NCBI GenBank assembly: GCA_032622095.1
Contig: CP136062.1
Span: 130,217,282-130,281,281, forward strand
DNA: 64,000 bases
Direction: 5' to 3'
From: Siphonodentalium dalli
Lineage: Eukaryota > Mollusca > Scaphopoda > Gadilida > Siphonodentaliidae
Shown: one piece after another, positions 12,999 through 25,607 of the stretch
Numbering within the stretch: the first letter of the stretch is position 1
Layout: every line of letters begins with the position of its first letter
Notes under the pieces: generated by a model
What the model saw: only the letters and a program-made list of their open reading frames with translations
Told to the model about the DNA's origin: nothing
The model's database searches: none
Translations under genes and position numbers: made by a program

Positions 12999-15466
12999 CC
13001 AACTCACGCTCTTTAACATGTGTTTTCACTGTGGCCCTCGCCATAACGAAATAACCGCTATTAGTCCATTATCTGCTTATTTCATAATCAAATAATCTTA
13101 TTATGTACCCTTTTCAAGTTATAGGTCAATTATGAGCGTATTTTCGCGAGGATATATTGCTGTCTGAGTGCTGGCATCAACACATTCTTGCTCTGAGAAA
13201 TCCCGCAGCTGAAAGGCATTGGTACAGAAGTTACTCTTTAACTAATCTGTTGACGATCGGGCTCGAAGAGAATTATTTTGATTTGGAGAATGGTATACGC
13301 TTTTAATCATTTCGCAACTCATGGCAACTGCAGTATTGAGACGCGCAAATACACACATAATCGCCCTATAATGTGAAATATGTACATATTGTGATTTTTT
13401 AATTCTGAAATAAGCAGATAATGGAGTCATAGCCGTTATTTGTTTTATGGCGCGGGTCACAGCGAAAACACATGTCAAAGAGCGTACACCTGAAAAGTCT
13501 TGGGTTCGCTTATTTGTGTCAATGTCCGCACATGATCTTCTGAGAATCGCCTCATTATGAGGCGTCAATGTGCGTTGGTGCCGTAAGTTCCATATTCGCC
13601 CAGATGTCTGGAAATTCGCCCATCAACCTTGAGAACTATTGATAAGATTGGTGATCTTTTCATTGGACATCACTTCGTAAAATTTTATATGCCACTCTGA
13701 CTCGCACATGTTTCCCTGATTTTCAGCAGATTATCTACCTACAACAAATTCATTATAAGCAGATAATGTGCGGTTTTTGGGAGAACAGGCTGAAATGTTG
13801 ATGCAGATTTAAAAAAAAGTTCTGTAAAATGTGGTCACAAATATCGACCATCTAGCTTCAGAGTCTGGGCAGAATAATGAATTCACTGGGCGCAACTTTA
13901 TTTTGACTGACTCGGACCTATGGACAAATATTTACACCAATGCAAGCTATTCCAAATAAGCTGCCTCCGCTATATGACATAAACCATCATTGAATCCGAT
14001 AGCGATATCATGTCCAACATAGGTTATACATATAACAATCCTATATAGGGAAAGTTCTACGTGGGAAATGATTCTGGGTTGATATCTGGGGTGATGTTTG
14101 TAAAGGAATAAACAGACGCCGACAAAAACATACACTCGAGTTGATCACTGATACGTGTACAGTATACGAACTAAGATGGATAACTCTATATCAATTATTA
14201 TGTTATGTTCTGGCACGCATGTGGTGGACATTGTTAGGTTACACAGGTGTAAATGTTTTCCATAGGCCTCAGTGCTAACGTTTTAGCGTATACTATTGGC
14301 AATATAAACATTGGGTCCAAAATTTTCTTTAAATCTGAAAAATTGACACTTTGGGAAACTTTTTGCACAAAAAAATCAGGTACGACAGGCAGGGAATTCG
14401 CCTTTAAATCTTGTGTTTTCCTAACTAGTGTCAGAACCGCATAAAAAAATACTGTCATATTTTAGACCACAACAAAAAATTCAAACTTCACTACAGAGGG
14501 TTAATTCCTGTGCCAATGGCTATTTTACCAGTGGGAAGAGGTGTGATGAATTTTTTTATGCAAAAAGCACACAATGCTATTGACCAATCAGGGCCCAGTG
14601 TCTATTTTATTCTCTCCTATATATTCATCCCGCATCCGCTAGAGGTATCTCCGAACCTTATTTACACCAGTGTAACCTAAAGCGATAGCCCGCTTTTTCG
14701 CGGAATAATTGTAACTCCATACATTTCTTCAGAATTGCCCATCAATAGAAAAAATGTGTTCGAAAACAATATCACTTCTGTGGTTCTTTATTTATCACAC
14801 ACAATTTAACCCCACCCCCTTTAACACATTATTCATCAAAAAAGCACAAATTTCCACCACAGGTCATGTTCAGGCCCCATTTTCACACAGTTTTTGGGGT
14901 CTGGTGTTGCAAACTTGGCTCAGCTATGGAAGACTGTACAAGATCCTTTCCATGAGAGAACTTCTAGTAATGTGAGGTCATTGAGTCCAGATTTGAGCAG
15001 CTGAGCATGAAGCACATGACTTTATCAGCACATGGAAGACTAAAATATGATATTTTCAGGTCTGCAAGGGTGATCCGAGATAACTGGATGTGGGTGTATA
15101 TTGAATTAGTTGAAAAAAAATATGCTCTCTTTGAAGTGCTGAAGCATTTTCTTATATGTGTCCAAGTTTTAGTGCTATTAACCTTCAAATGACCATACCC
15201 ACCAGTGGAAATGACTAACTTGTATGATATATATCTGTATATCACTGGCTATAAAATCCAAAATACTTGTCAGATTAGCTTCTTATAACAAGTGATATGT
15301 GTCTCATTGACATGCTCATGTTATGGGTCATTTGCATTATCATGTGACTACTACCACCTTGAAAAACAATTGAAAATACCTTGAAAAATTGGCAATTTTT
15401 ATGAAAAATCATACTATTTTTGGCTGATGTAAGAGCAAGAAGACATCAGCAGCAAGAATAGCTACA
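12999..15466 (+). repeat. Array unit 4 (2,468 bp)
   Basis: Carries a private deletion of about 33 bp near 13729, between two similar short motifs (TCAGCACATTATC and AGCAGATTATC in the other copies). Otherwise it matches the other units. Confidence 0.93.
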
Positions 15467-17961
15467 CCAACTCACGCTCTTTAACATGTGTTTTCACTGT
15501 GGCCCTCGCCATAACGAAATAACCGTTATTAGTCCATTATCTGCTTATTTCATAATCAAATAATCTTATTATGTACCTTTTTCAAGTTATAGGTCAATTA
15601 TGAGCGTATTTTCGCGAGGATATATTGCTGTCTGAGTGCTGGCATCAACACATTCTTGCTCTGAGAAATCCCGCAGCTGAAAGGCATTGGTACAGAAGTT
15701 ACTCTTTAATTAATCGATTGACGATCGGGCTCGAAGAGAATTATTTTGATTTGGAGAATGGTATACGCTTTTAATCATTTCGCAACTCATGGCAACTGCA
15801 GTATTGAGACGCGCAAATACACACATAATCGCCCTATAATGTGAAATATGTACATAATGTGATTTTTTAATTCTGAAATAAGCAGATAATGGAGTCATAG
15901 CCGTTATTTGTTTTATGGCGCGGGTCACAGCGAAAACACATGTCAAAGAGCGTACACCTGAAAAGTCTTGGGTTCGCTTATTTGTGTCATTGTCCGCACA
16001 TGATCTTCTGAGAATCGCCTCATTATGAGGCGTCAATGTGCCGTTGGTGCCGTAAGTTCCATATTCGCCCAGATGTCTGGATATTCGCCCATCAACCTTG
16101 AGAACTATTGATAAGATTGGTGATCTTTTCATTGGACATCACTTCGTAAAATTTTATAAGCCACTCTGACTCGCACATGTTTCCCTGATTTTCAGCACAT
16201 TATCGACGCAAAATGATGCTATTCAAGCAGATTATCTACCTACAACAAATTCATTATAAGCAGATAATGTGCGGTTTTTTGGGAGAACAGGCTGAAATGT
16301 TGATGCAGATTTTAAAAAAATGTTCTGTAAAATGTGGTCACAAATATCGACCATCTAGCTTCAGAGTCTGGGCAGAATAATGAATTCACTGGGCGCAACT
16401 TTATTTTGACTGACTCGGACCTATGGACAAATATTTACACCAATGCAAGCTATTCCAAATAAGCTGCCTCCGCTATATGACATAAACCATCATTGAATCC
16501 GATAGCGATATCATGTCCAACATAGGTTATACATATAACAATCCTATATAGGGAAAGTTCTACGTGGGAAATGATTCTGGGTTGATATCTGGGGTGATGT
16601 TTGTAAAGGAATAAACAGACGCCGACAAAAACATACACTCGAGTTGATCACTGATACGTGTACAGTATACGAACTAAGATGGATAACTCTATATCAATTA
16701 TTATGTTATTTTCTGGCACGCATGTGGTGGACATTGTTAGGTTACACAGGTGTAAATGTTTTCCATAGGCCTCAGTGCTAACGTTTTAGCGTATACTATT
16801 GGCAATATAAACATTGGGTCCAAAATTTTCTTTAAATCTGAAAAATTGACACTTTGGGAAACTTTTTGCACAAAAAAATCAGGTACGACAGGCAGAGAAT
16901 TCGCCTTTAAATCTTGTGTTTTCCTAACTAGTGTCAGAACCGCATAAAAAAATACTGTCATATTTTAGACCACAAAAAAAAATTCAAACTTCACTACAGA
17001 GGGTTAATTCCTGTGCCAATGGCTATTTTACCAGTGGGAAGAGGTGTGATGAATTTTTTTATGCAAAAAGCACACAATGCTATTGACCAATCAGGGCCCA
17101 GTGTCTATTTTATTCTCTCCTATATATTCCTCCCGCTAGAGGTCTCTCCGAACCTTATTTACACCAGTGTAACCTAAAGCGATAGCCCGCTTTTTCGCGG
17201 AATAATTGTAACTCCATACATTTCTTCAGAATTGCCCATCAATAGAAAAAATGTGTTCGAAAACAATATCACTTCTGTGGTTCTTTATTTATCACACACA
17301 ATTTAACCCCACCCCTTTAACACATTATTCATCAAAAAAGCACATATTTCCACCACAGGTCATGTTCAGGCCCCATTTTCACACAGTTTTTGGGGTCTGG
17401 TGTTGCAAACTTGGCTCAGCTATGGAAGACTGTACAAGATCCTTTCCATGTGAGAACTTCTAGTAATGTGAGGTCATTGAGTCCAGATTTGAGCAGCTGA
17501 GCATGAAGCACATGACTTTATCAGCACATGGAAGACTAAAATATGATATTTTCAGGTCTGCAAGGGTGATCCGAGATAACTGGATGTGGGTGTATATTGA
17601 ATTAGTTGGAAAAAATATGCTCTCTTTGAAGTGCTGAAGCATTTTCTTATATGTGTCCAAGTTTTAGTGCTATTAACCTTCAAATGACCATACCCACCAG
17701 TGGAAATGACTAACTTGTATGATATATATCTGTATATCACTGGCTATAAAATCCAAAATACTTGTCAGATTAGCTTCTTATAACAAGTGATATGTGTCTC
17801 ATTGACATGCTCATGTTATGGGTCATTTGCATTATCATGTGACTACTACCACCTTGAAAAACAATTGAAAATACCTTGAAAAATTGGCAATTTTTATGAA
17901 AAATCATACTATTTTTGGCTAATGTAAGAGCAAGAAGACATCAGCAGCAAGAATAGCTACA
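15467..17961 (+). repeat. Array unit 5 (2,495 bp)
   Basis: Full copy with small private changes, including the loss of GCATCC near 17131 inside its internal TIR element. It shares TACCTTTTTC near 15577 with units 6 and 7 rather than TACCCTTTTC of units 1-4. Confidence 0.93.
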
Positions 17962-18139
17962 CCAACTCACGCTCTTTAACATGTGTTTTCACTGTGGCCC
18001 TCGCCATAACGAAATAACCGCTATTAGTCCATTATCTGCTTATTTCATAATCAAATAATCTTATTATGTACCTTTTTCAAGTTATAGGTCAATTATGAGC
18101 GTATTTTCGCGAGGATATATTGCTGTCTGTTACGCCGAG

Positions 18140-18345
18140 TTATGTAGTAACTGACGAGTGTTGTGGTAGCTCACGAGTTATGTAGTAACAATCGACGAGT
18201 TTTGTGGTAGCTCACGAGTTTTGTAGTAAAATCGACGAGTTATGTAGTAATTTGGGTTACGAGTTTTGTAGTAAAATATCGACGAGTTTTGTAGTAAAAA
18301 ACAAGCTAACGAGTTTTGTAGTAATACTCGGCGAATTTTGTAGCA
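18140..18345 (+). repeat. Short satellite in the left arm
   Basis: Repeats of ACGAGTTTTGTAGTAA and variants with TTATG or GTGGTAGC, spaced by 4-8 bp. The inverted partner is at about 23565-23780. Confidence 0.9.
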
Positions 18346-18429
18346 ACATTTTTAGTCAGTTTCAAAGGCGGGTTTGGACTTAATAAAATCTTATATAGTA
18401 AATGCAATGTTTTTTTGTGTAAGTGTTTG

Positions 18430-19215
18430 TGTGGTGGACGTTAATGACGTTGTATCTCAACTTGATGTTGGTCCCTCGTCACTGCTGCGTCGTTTCTCAT
18501 CAGATCTGAGCCAAACTTCGTACCTAGAAGTACTATGGCCATTTTATCAACTTGAACATGTCCCCTATTACGTCAAACGTCGCGTCCTGACGTTAATGAC
18601 ATTGTAGCTCAATCTGATGGTGGCCCATCGTCATTCATCCGCTGTTTATCGGCAGATCGGGACGAAACTTGATACATAGACGTATTGTGGCCATGTTATT
18701 TATGTGGACCTGGTCCCGATTACATCAGACGTCGCGTTCTGACGTTAATGACGTTGTAGCTCAACTTGATATTGGTCCCTCGTCACTGCTGTGCCGTTTT
18801 TCGGCAGATATGAGCGAAACTTCGTACCTAGAATTATTATGGCCATGTTATTAAAAACTTGGACCTGGTCCCCATTACACCAGACGTCGCGTTCTGACAT
18901 CAATGACGTTGTAGCTCAACCCGATGATGATCCCTCGTCATTCCTCCGCAGTTTATCGGCAGATCAGTTCGAAACTTGGTACATAGACGTATTGTGGCCA
19001 TGTTATTTATGTGGATCTGGTCCCGATTACCTCAGACGTCGTGTTCTGACGTTAATGACGTTGTAGGTCAACTTGATATTGGTCCCTCGTCACTGCTATT
19101 TTTCGGCAGATATGAGCGAAGCTTGGCACATAGAAGTGCTGTGGCCATGTTAGTAACTTGGGCCTGGTCGCGATAACATCGGATGTCGCGTTCTGGCGTT
19201 AATGACATTGCGCAT
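18430..19215 (+). repeat. ~152 bp tandem repeats, left arm (about five copies)
   Basis: Copies begin with CGTTAATGACGTTGTAGCTC at about 18438, 18591, 18743, 18899, 19049 and 19196. They run opposite to the copies in the right arm. Open frames here are by-products of the repeat. Confidence 0.9.
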
Positions 19216-19469
19216 CAACTTGACAGACCGGGGAGAAACGTCGTATCTAGACGTAGCACTAAGAAATACATACAATACATGTACATGAATAAATGAATGA
19301 CAGAGTATATAATATAAGGTTGTCATGGCACTTAGGTGGTTCCGGGGATTTGGTATCGAAACCACCATTGTCGTACACCCTGGTTGAATGGAATATGCCG
19401 GGTGCACGACTCTGATTGTTTTGGCACTGGGGCTCCGGTGTCATACAAGTATCTAAATGGTTGTGATGT

Positions 19470-20560
19470 ACTGCTCAGTTAGGAAAACAACAAACTGTTT
19501 CATTTAAAAATCTGATAAATTTGCACAGGTTTGTCCCTATACTAGGTTTATCATTACATAGGAGAATAGATAATTTACGTTGGCTGGGGTAATTCCAATA
19601 TGATCTTTTTACGTAAAGTTTCCTTTTATCTGAGAAGTATGGACAATGCAATAGTGTATGATATTCATGTGTTACAAAATGTACAAGTTCGGTTATTTAT
19701 CGGGGTATTGTTCCATCTCCCAACTTCAACTGGCAAATAATGATTGGCTGTTCTAAATCTCACAATCGTTAAAATGTCTTTATCTGGGGCTGATTTCAAA
19801 TAACTTTCTTCACCAAATTCTGGTTTCAATGTACGATAAAATGATCCTTTACTAGATATGGCTGTTAATGATAGCCATTGTTGAATAAATTGGTCTTTCA
19901 AGTTTATTTTTAATTTGGAGCATAGTCGTTTTCCATCAATGCTAGGGTTCTGATTAGCCCATGTGCCTGACATTCCTGACTGGTTAAGTATATTTCTAAC
20001 ATATGTGATCTATGGTAGTTCTAATGTGGTGCCATTTACGATAGATACCGATACATTATATATCTGACTGGTTATTTTATTGCTTGAATGTATAAGCCTA
20101 CTCCAGTAACTAATCATTAGGAGCTTGATGTCTATCTCAACATGTAATCGACCTAGCTCACCATATACCATATAACTGGGTGTGGAAATCTTGAGGCGAA
20201 GCAATATTTTGCAGAATTTGAGATGTACACTTTCTATAATAGAGTTGTCCCCCGCCCCCATACTTCACAACCGTACAAAAGAATGGGTTTCACGGGCATA
20301 TAAAAAAGTCTAAGTTGCGTTCTGATAGATAGAGAATTTCGTCGTCCTATCTTTATTACCTCATACATGGCTTCTCTAGCTTTCATTACTACATGTTTCT
20401 TCATTGTTAAAAAGGATCCCGATCTACAAAATATTACACCAAGATAATTGAATGACTTTACAATTTATATTTCCTGACCATTGGATCTGAACAATAAATG
20501 TTTCGGTTGTCTTCCCTTCGAGAAACATTAAGATGTAACTGACTGGTCGAAAAATTTAGT
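19470..20560 (-). pseudogene. LINE ORF2 C-terminal fragment
   Basis: Minus-strand remnant of a non-LTR retrotransposon. Read from 20560 downward it shows the end of the reverse transcriptase (a FNYLGVIF block and YGCEVWG), then the post-RT region (VHLKFCKILL, MVYGELGR), and a C-terminal Cys/His zinc-binding region (TCTFC, then EYHTLLHC). It is broken by a frameshift in a G-rich tract near 20260, an in-frame TAG at 20007-20009, and another frameshift near 19665. The family match is from memory. It is 5' truncated, as is usual for LINE copies, and lies in the centre of the foldback element, so it probably inserted there or was captured. It has no function now. Confidence 0.8.
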
Positions 20561-20599
20561 TCTGTTGTGTCAACCCAATTGTTTGTGGTGACAATTGGA

Positions 20600-20695
20600 G
20601 TACTGCGATGCTGCAGCCGAAGATGTATCGTCGATAATCAACTCCGAGACATGTAAGTACTTGGATGGGTGACCACAGAGCTCGAGGACACATCG
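20600..20695 (+). other. 5S rRNA-like box C region, possible SINE piece
   Basis: AGTACTTGGATGGGTGACC at about 20657-20675 closely resembles the internal promoter region (box C) of 5S rRNA. The neighbouring bases only weakly resemble 5S. It may be a fragment of a 5S-derived SINE beside the LINE remnant, or chance. Confidence 0.35.
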
Positions 20696-20862
20696 TCAAA
20701 CATCGGTTAGAAAAACAAACACCACCTCACATCATGACCCACTGAGTAGATATCAAGAGTGAAACTAGTGATCACACCATTAAATAAACATGTCGGAAAC
20801 AATCAAAAATAACATATACAGTCATCATAATGAAATATATAATTAAAAATAACAATTTCAAG

Positions 20863-21718
20863 TGCCGAAAAGTCTAAACCTAAGTGCCGAAAGGTCCAGG
20901 TGCCGAATCAATAAGTAGAGACAAGTCCAAGGGAACAAGTGCCTAAAAGTCCAGGTGCAAATTAGAGCCATACATGGGATAATTTTTTTATTAAGTCCAC
21001 ACAGGCATACACAATTGAATTAAAAAATTTCTACTACAAAACTCGTCGATGTTACCACAAAACTCGTAAATTTAACCACAAATCTCGTCGATTATTACTA
21101 ACCAATGGTAACAATTGACGAGTTTTGTAGTAAAATCGACGAGTTTTGTAGTAACAATTGACGAGTTTTGTAGTAACAATCGACGAGTTTTGTAGTAACA
21201 ATTGACGAGTTTTGTAGTAAAATCGACGAGATTTGTGGTAAAATTGACGAGTTTTGTAGTAAAATCGACGAGATTTGTAGTAACATCGACGAGTTTTGTA
21301 GTAACAATTGACGAGTTTTGTAGTAAAATTGACGAGTTTGTAGCAACAATTTTACTACAAAACTCGTCAATTGTCACCACAAAACTCGTCAATTTTACCA
21401 CAAATCTCGTCGATTTTACTACAAAACTCGTCGATGTTACTAAAAAAATCGTCAATTGTTACTACAAAACTCGTCAATTTTACCACAAAAATTTGTGGTA
21501 AAATTGACGAGTTTTGTGGTAACATCGACGAGTTTTGTAGTAGAATTTTTTTTAATTCAATTGTGTATGCCCGTGTGGACTTAATAAAAAAATTATCCCA
21601 TGTATGGCTCTAATTTGCACCTGGACTTTTCGGCACTTGTTCCCTTGGACTTTTCGGTACTTATTGATTCGGTACCTGGACCTTTCGGCACTTAGGTTCA
21701 GACTTTTCGGCATTTGTC
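20863..21718. repeat. Nested inverted repeat with central satellite
   Basis: 20863-21027 is the reverse complement of about 21547-21718. Both arms repeat phrases like AGTGCCGAAAGGTCCAGGTG and include TTAATAAAAAAATTATCCCA. The loop between them is the ACGAGTTTTGTAGTAA satellite. It looks like a smaller relative of the outer foldback element inserted within it. Confidence 0.8.
21027..21545. repeat. Satellite block with several orientation switches
   Basis: The ACGAGTTTTGTAGTAA satellite runs minus at about 21027-21098, plus at 21110-21345, minus at 21350-21490, then plus to 21545. ORFs read through it (for example SFVVKST-type repeats) are artefacts of the repeat. Confidence 0.9.
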
Positions 21719-21784
21719 GTCGATGTTACTACAAAACTCGTCGATTGTTACTACAAAACTCGTCAATTTAACCACAAAACTCGT

Positions 21785-23480
21785 CAAGTCAACGTCAAAT
21801 TGAGTTACAACGTCATTACTTCCGAACGCGACGTCCGAGGTAACGCGACCAGGTCCAAGTTAATAACATAGTCATGATTCCTCTAGGTCCGAAGTTTCGC
21901 CCCGATACGTCGAGAAACGACGGATGAGTACCGACGGACCACAATTAGATTGAGATACAACGCCATTAACATCAGGACGCGACGTTTGACGTAATGGGGA
22001 CCAAGTTATAACATGGCCATAGTACTTCTAGGTACGAAGTTTCGCTCATATCTGCCGAAAAACGGTACAGCAGTGACGAGGGACCAATATCAAGTTGAGC
22101 TACAATGACATTAACGTCAGAACAGGACGTCTGATATAATCGGGACCAGGTCCACATAAATAACATGGCCACAATACGTCTATGTACCAAGTTTCGAACT
22201 GATCTGCCGATAAACTGCGGATGAGTGACGAGGGACCATCATCGAGTTGAGCTACAACGTCATTAACGTCAAAACGCGACATCGGGACCAGGTCCACATA
22301 AATAACATGGCCACAATACGTCTATGTATCAAGTTTCGTCCCGATCTACCGATAAACAGCGGACGAATGACGATGGACCACCATCAGATTGAGCTACAAT
22401 GTCATTAACGTCAGGACGCGATGTTTGACATAATGGGGGCCAGGTTCAAGTTAATAACATGGCCATAGTACTTCTAGGTACGAAGTTTCGCTCATATCTG
22501 TCCAAAAACGGCACAGCAGTGACGAGGGACCAATATCAAGTTGAGATACAACGTCATTAACGTCAGAACACGACGTCTGAGGTAATCGGGACCAGGTCCA
22601 CATAAATAACATGGCCACAATACGTCTATGTACCAAGTTTCGAACTGATCTGCCGATAAACTGCGGAGGAGTGACGATGGACCATCACCGAGTTGAGCTA
22701 CAACGTCATTAACGTCAGAACGCGACATCTGACGTAATGGGGCCTAGGACCAAGTAATAACATGGCCATAGTACTTCTAGGTACGACGTTTCGCTCATAT
22801 ATGCCGATAAACGGCACAGCAGTGACGAGGGACCAATATCAAGTTGAGCTACAACGTTATTAACGTCAGAACGCGACGTCTGAGGTAATCGGGACCAGGT
22901 CCACATAAATAGCATGGCCACAATCGGTATATGTACCAAGTTTCCAACTGATCTGCCTATAAACTGCGATGGAGTGACGAGCTAGGGACCATCATCGAGT
23001 TGAGCCACAACGTCATTAACGTCAGAACTCGACATTTGACGTAATGGGGACTAGGACCAAGTAACATGGCCATAGTACTTCTAGGTACGAAGTTTCGCTC
23101 ATATCTGCAGAAAAACGGCACAGCAGTGACGAGGGACCAATATCAAGTTGAGCTACAACGTCATTAACGTCAGAACGCGACGTCTGATGTAATCGGGACC
23201 AGGTCCACATAAATAACATGGCCACAATACGTCTATGTATCAAGTTTCGTCCCGATCTGCCGATAAACAGCGGATGAATGACGATGGACCACCATCATAT
23301 TGAGCTACAATGTCATTAACGTCAGGACGCGACGTTTGACGTAATGGGGGACATGTTCAAGTTAATAACATGGCTATAGTACTTCTAGGTACGAAGTTTA
23401 GCTCATATCTGCCGAGAAACGGCGCCGCAGTCACGTGGGACCAACCTCAAGTTGAGATACAGTGTCATTAACGTCCACCA
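21785..23480 (-). repeat. ~152 bp tandem repeats, right arm (about eleven to twelve copies)
   Basis: Inverted counterparts of the left-arm repeats, with starts recognisable by GAGCTACAACGTCATTAACG about every 150 bp. The right arm has roughly twice as many copies as the left, so the arms have expanded unequally. Confidence 0.9.
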
Positions 23481-23564
23481 CACAAACAATTAGACAAAAA
23501 ACATTGCATTTACTATATAAGATTTTATTAAGTCCAATCCCGCCTTTGAAACTGACTAAAAATT

Positions 23565-23780
23565 GTTGCTACAAAACTCGACGAGTATTACTACAAAACT
23601 CGTTAGCTTGTTTTCTACTACAAAACTCGTCGATATTTTACTACAAAACTCGTAACCTGAAATTACTACATAACTCGTCGATTTTACTACAAAACTCGTG
23701 AGCTACCACAAAACTCGTCGATTGTTACTACATAACTCGTGAGCTACCACAAAACTCGTCAGTTACTACATAACTCGGTG
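23565..23780 (-). repeat. Short satellite in the right arm
   Basis: TTACTACAAAACTCGT repeats, the inverted partner of 18140-18345, reaching to the right terminus of the element. Confidence 0.9.
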
Positions 23781-25607
23781 TAACACTGTCTGAGTGCTGG
23801 CATCAACACAGTCTTGCTCTGGGAAATCCCGCAGCTGAAAGGCATTGGTACAGAAGTTACTCTTTAATTATCAACCTACAACAAATTCATTATAAGCAGA
23901 TAATGTGCGTTTTTTTGGGAGAACAGGCTGAAATGTTGATGCAGATTTAAAAAAAAGTTCTGTAAAATGTGGTCACAAATATCGACCATCTAGCTTCAGA
24001 GTCTGGGCAGAATAATGAATTCACTGGGCGCAACTTTATTTTGACTGACTCGGACCTATGGAAAAATATTTACACCAATGCAAGCTATTCCAAATAAGCT
24101 GCCTCCGCTATATGACATAAACCATCATTGAATCCGATAGCGATATCATGTCCAACATAGGTTATACATATAACAATCCTATATAGGGAAAGTTCTACGT
24201 GGGAAATGATTCTGGGTTGATATATCTGGGGTGATGTTTGTAAAGGAATAAACAGACGCCGACAAAAACATACACTCGAGTTGATCACTGATACGTGTAC
24301 AGTATACGAACTAAGATGGATAACTCTATATCAATTATTATGTTATTTTCTGGCACGCATGTGGTGGACATTGTTAGGTTACACAGGTGTAAATGTTTTC
24401 CATAGGCCTCAGTGCTAACGTTTTAGCGTATACTATTGGCAATATAAACATTAGGTCCAAAATTTTCTTTAAATCTGAAAAATTGACACTTTGGGAAACT
24501 TTTTGCACAAAAAAATCAGGTACGACAGGCAGGGAATTCGCCTTTAAATCTTGTGTTTTCCTAACTAGTGTCAGAACCGCATAACAAAATACTGTCATAT
24601 TTTAGACCACAACAAAAAATTCAAACTTCACTACAGAGGGTTAATTCCTGTGCCAATGGCTATTTTACCAGTGGGAAGAGGTGTGATGAATTTTTTTATG
24701 CAAAAAGCACACAATGCTATTGACCAATCAGGGTCCAGTGTCTATTTTATTCTCTCCTATATATTCCTCCCGCATCCGCTAGAGGTCTCTCCGAACCTTA
24801 TTTACACCAGTGTAACCTAAAGCGATAGCCCGCTTTTTCGCGGAATAATTGTAACTCCATACATTTCTTCAGAATTGCCCATCAATAGAAAAAATGTGTT
24901 CGAAAACAATATCACTTCTGTGGTTCTTTATTTATCACACACAATTTAACCCCACCCCCCTTTAACACATTATTCATCGAAAAAGCACAAATTTCCACCA
25001 CAGGTCATGTTCAGGCCCCATTTTCACACAGTTTTTGGGGTCTGGTGTTGCAAACTTGGCTCAGCTATGGAAGACTGTACAAGATCCTTTCCATGAGAGA
25101 ACTTCTAGTAATGTGAGGTCATTGAGTCCAGATTTGAGCAGCTGAGCATGAAGCACATGACTTTATCAGCACATGGAAGACTAAAATATGATATTTTCAG
25201 GTCTGCAAGGGTGATCCGAGATAACTGGATGTGGGTGTATATTGAATTAGTTGACAAAAAATATGCTCTCTTTGAAGTGCTGAAGCATTTTCTTATATGT
25301 GTCCAAGTTTTAGTGCTATTAACCTTCAAATGACCATACCCACCAGTGGAAATGACTAACTTGTATGATATATATCTGTATATCACTGGCTATAAAATCC
25401 AAAATACTTGTCAGATTAGCTTCTTATAACAAGTGATATGTGTCTCATTGACATGCTCATGTTATGGGTCATTTGCATTATCATGTGACTACTACCACCT
25501 TGAAAAACAATTGAAAATACCTTGAAAAATTGGCAATTTTTATGAAAAATCATACTATTTTTGGCCGATGTAAGAGCAAGAAGACATCAGCAGCAAGAAT
25601 AGCTACA

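Larger units (their letters stand above)
18128..23785. mobile_element. Foldback element with TGTTAC/GTAACA ends and 5 bp TSD
   Basis: 5,658 bp inserted into array unit 6. The left end is TGTTACGCCGAGTTATG and the right end is the inverted TGTTACACCGAGTTATG. CTGTC at 18123-18127 is repeated at 23786-23790, and the uninterrupted units show a single CTGTC at that point, giving a true empty site. The arms are very long: left 18128 to ~19215, right ~21720 to 23785, each made of a short satellite rich in ACGAGTTTTGTAGTAA followed by ~152 bp tandem repeats. The centre holds a dead LINE fragment and a nested inverted repeat. No intact transposase is present, so it is non-autonomous. TG...CA ends with a short duplication resemble integrase-type DDE recombination; that link is inference. 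Confidence 0.85.
17962..25607 (+). repeat. Array unit 6, split by an inserted foldback element
   Basis: The unit runs 17962-18127, is interrupted by the 5.66 kb element, and resumes at 23786 with the duplicated CTGTC. It also lacks about 500 bp present in other units: near 23868 the sequence jumps from TCTTTAATT to TATCAACCTACAAC. Confidence 0.9.

Noticed and set aside
21072-21613. Overlapping ORFs of 80-127 codons on both strands
   Set aside because: They are translations of the ACGAGTTTTGTAGTAA satellite in three frames, giving repetitive peptides with no coding signature.
18374-23243. ORFs of 60-90 codons with MVHRRIVAMLFMWTWSRL-like text
   Set aside because: Read-through of the ~152 bp tandem repeat. 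They recur on both arms and change frame between copies.
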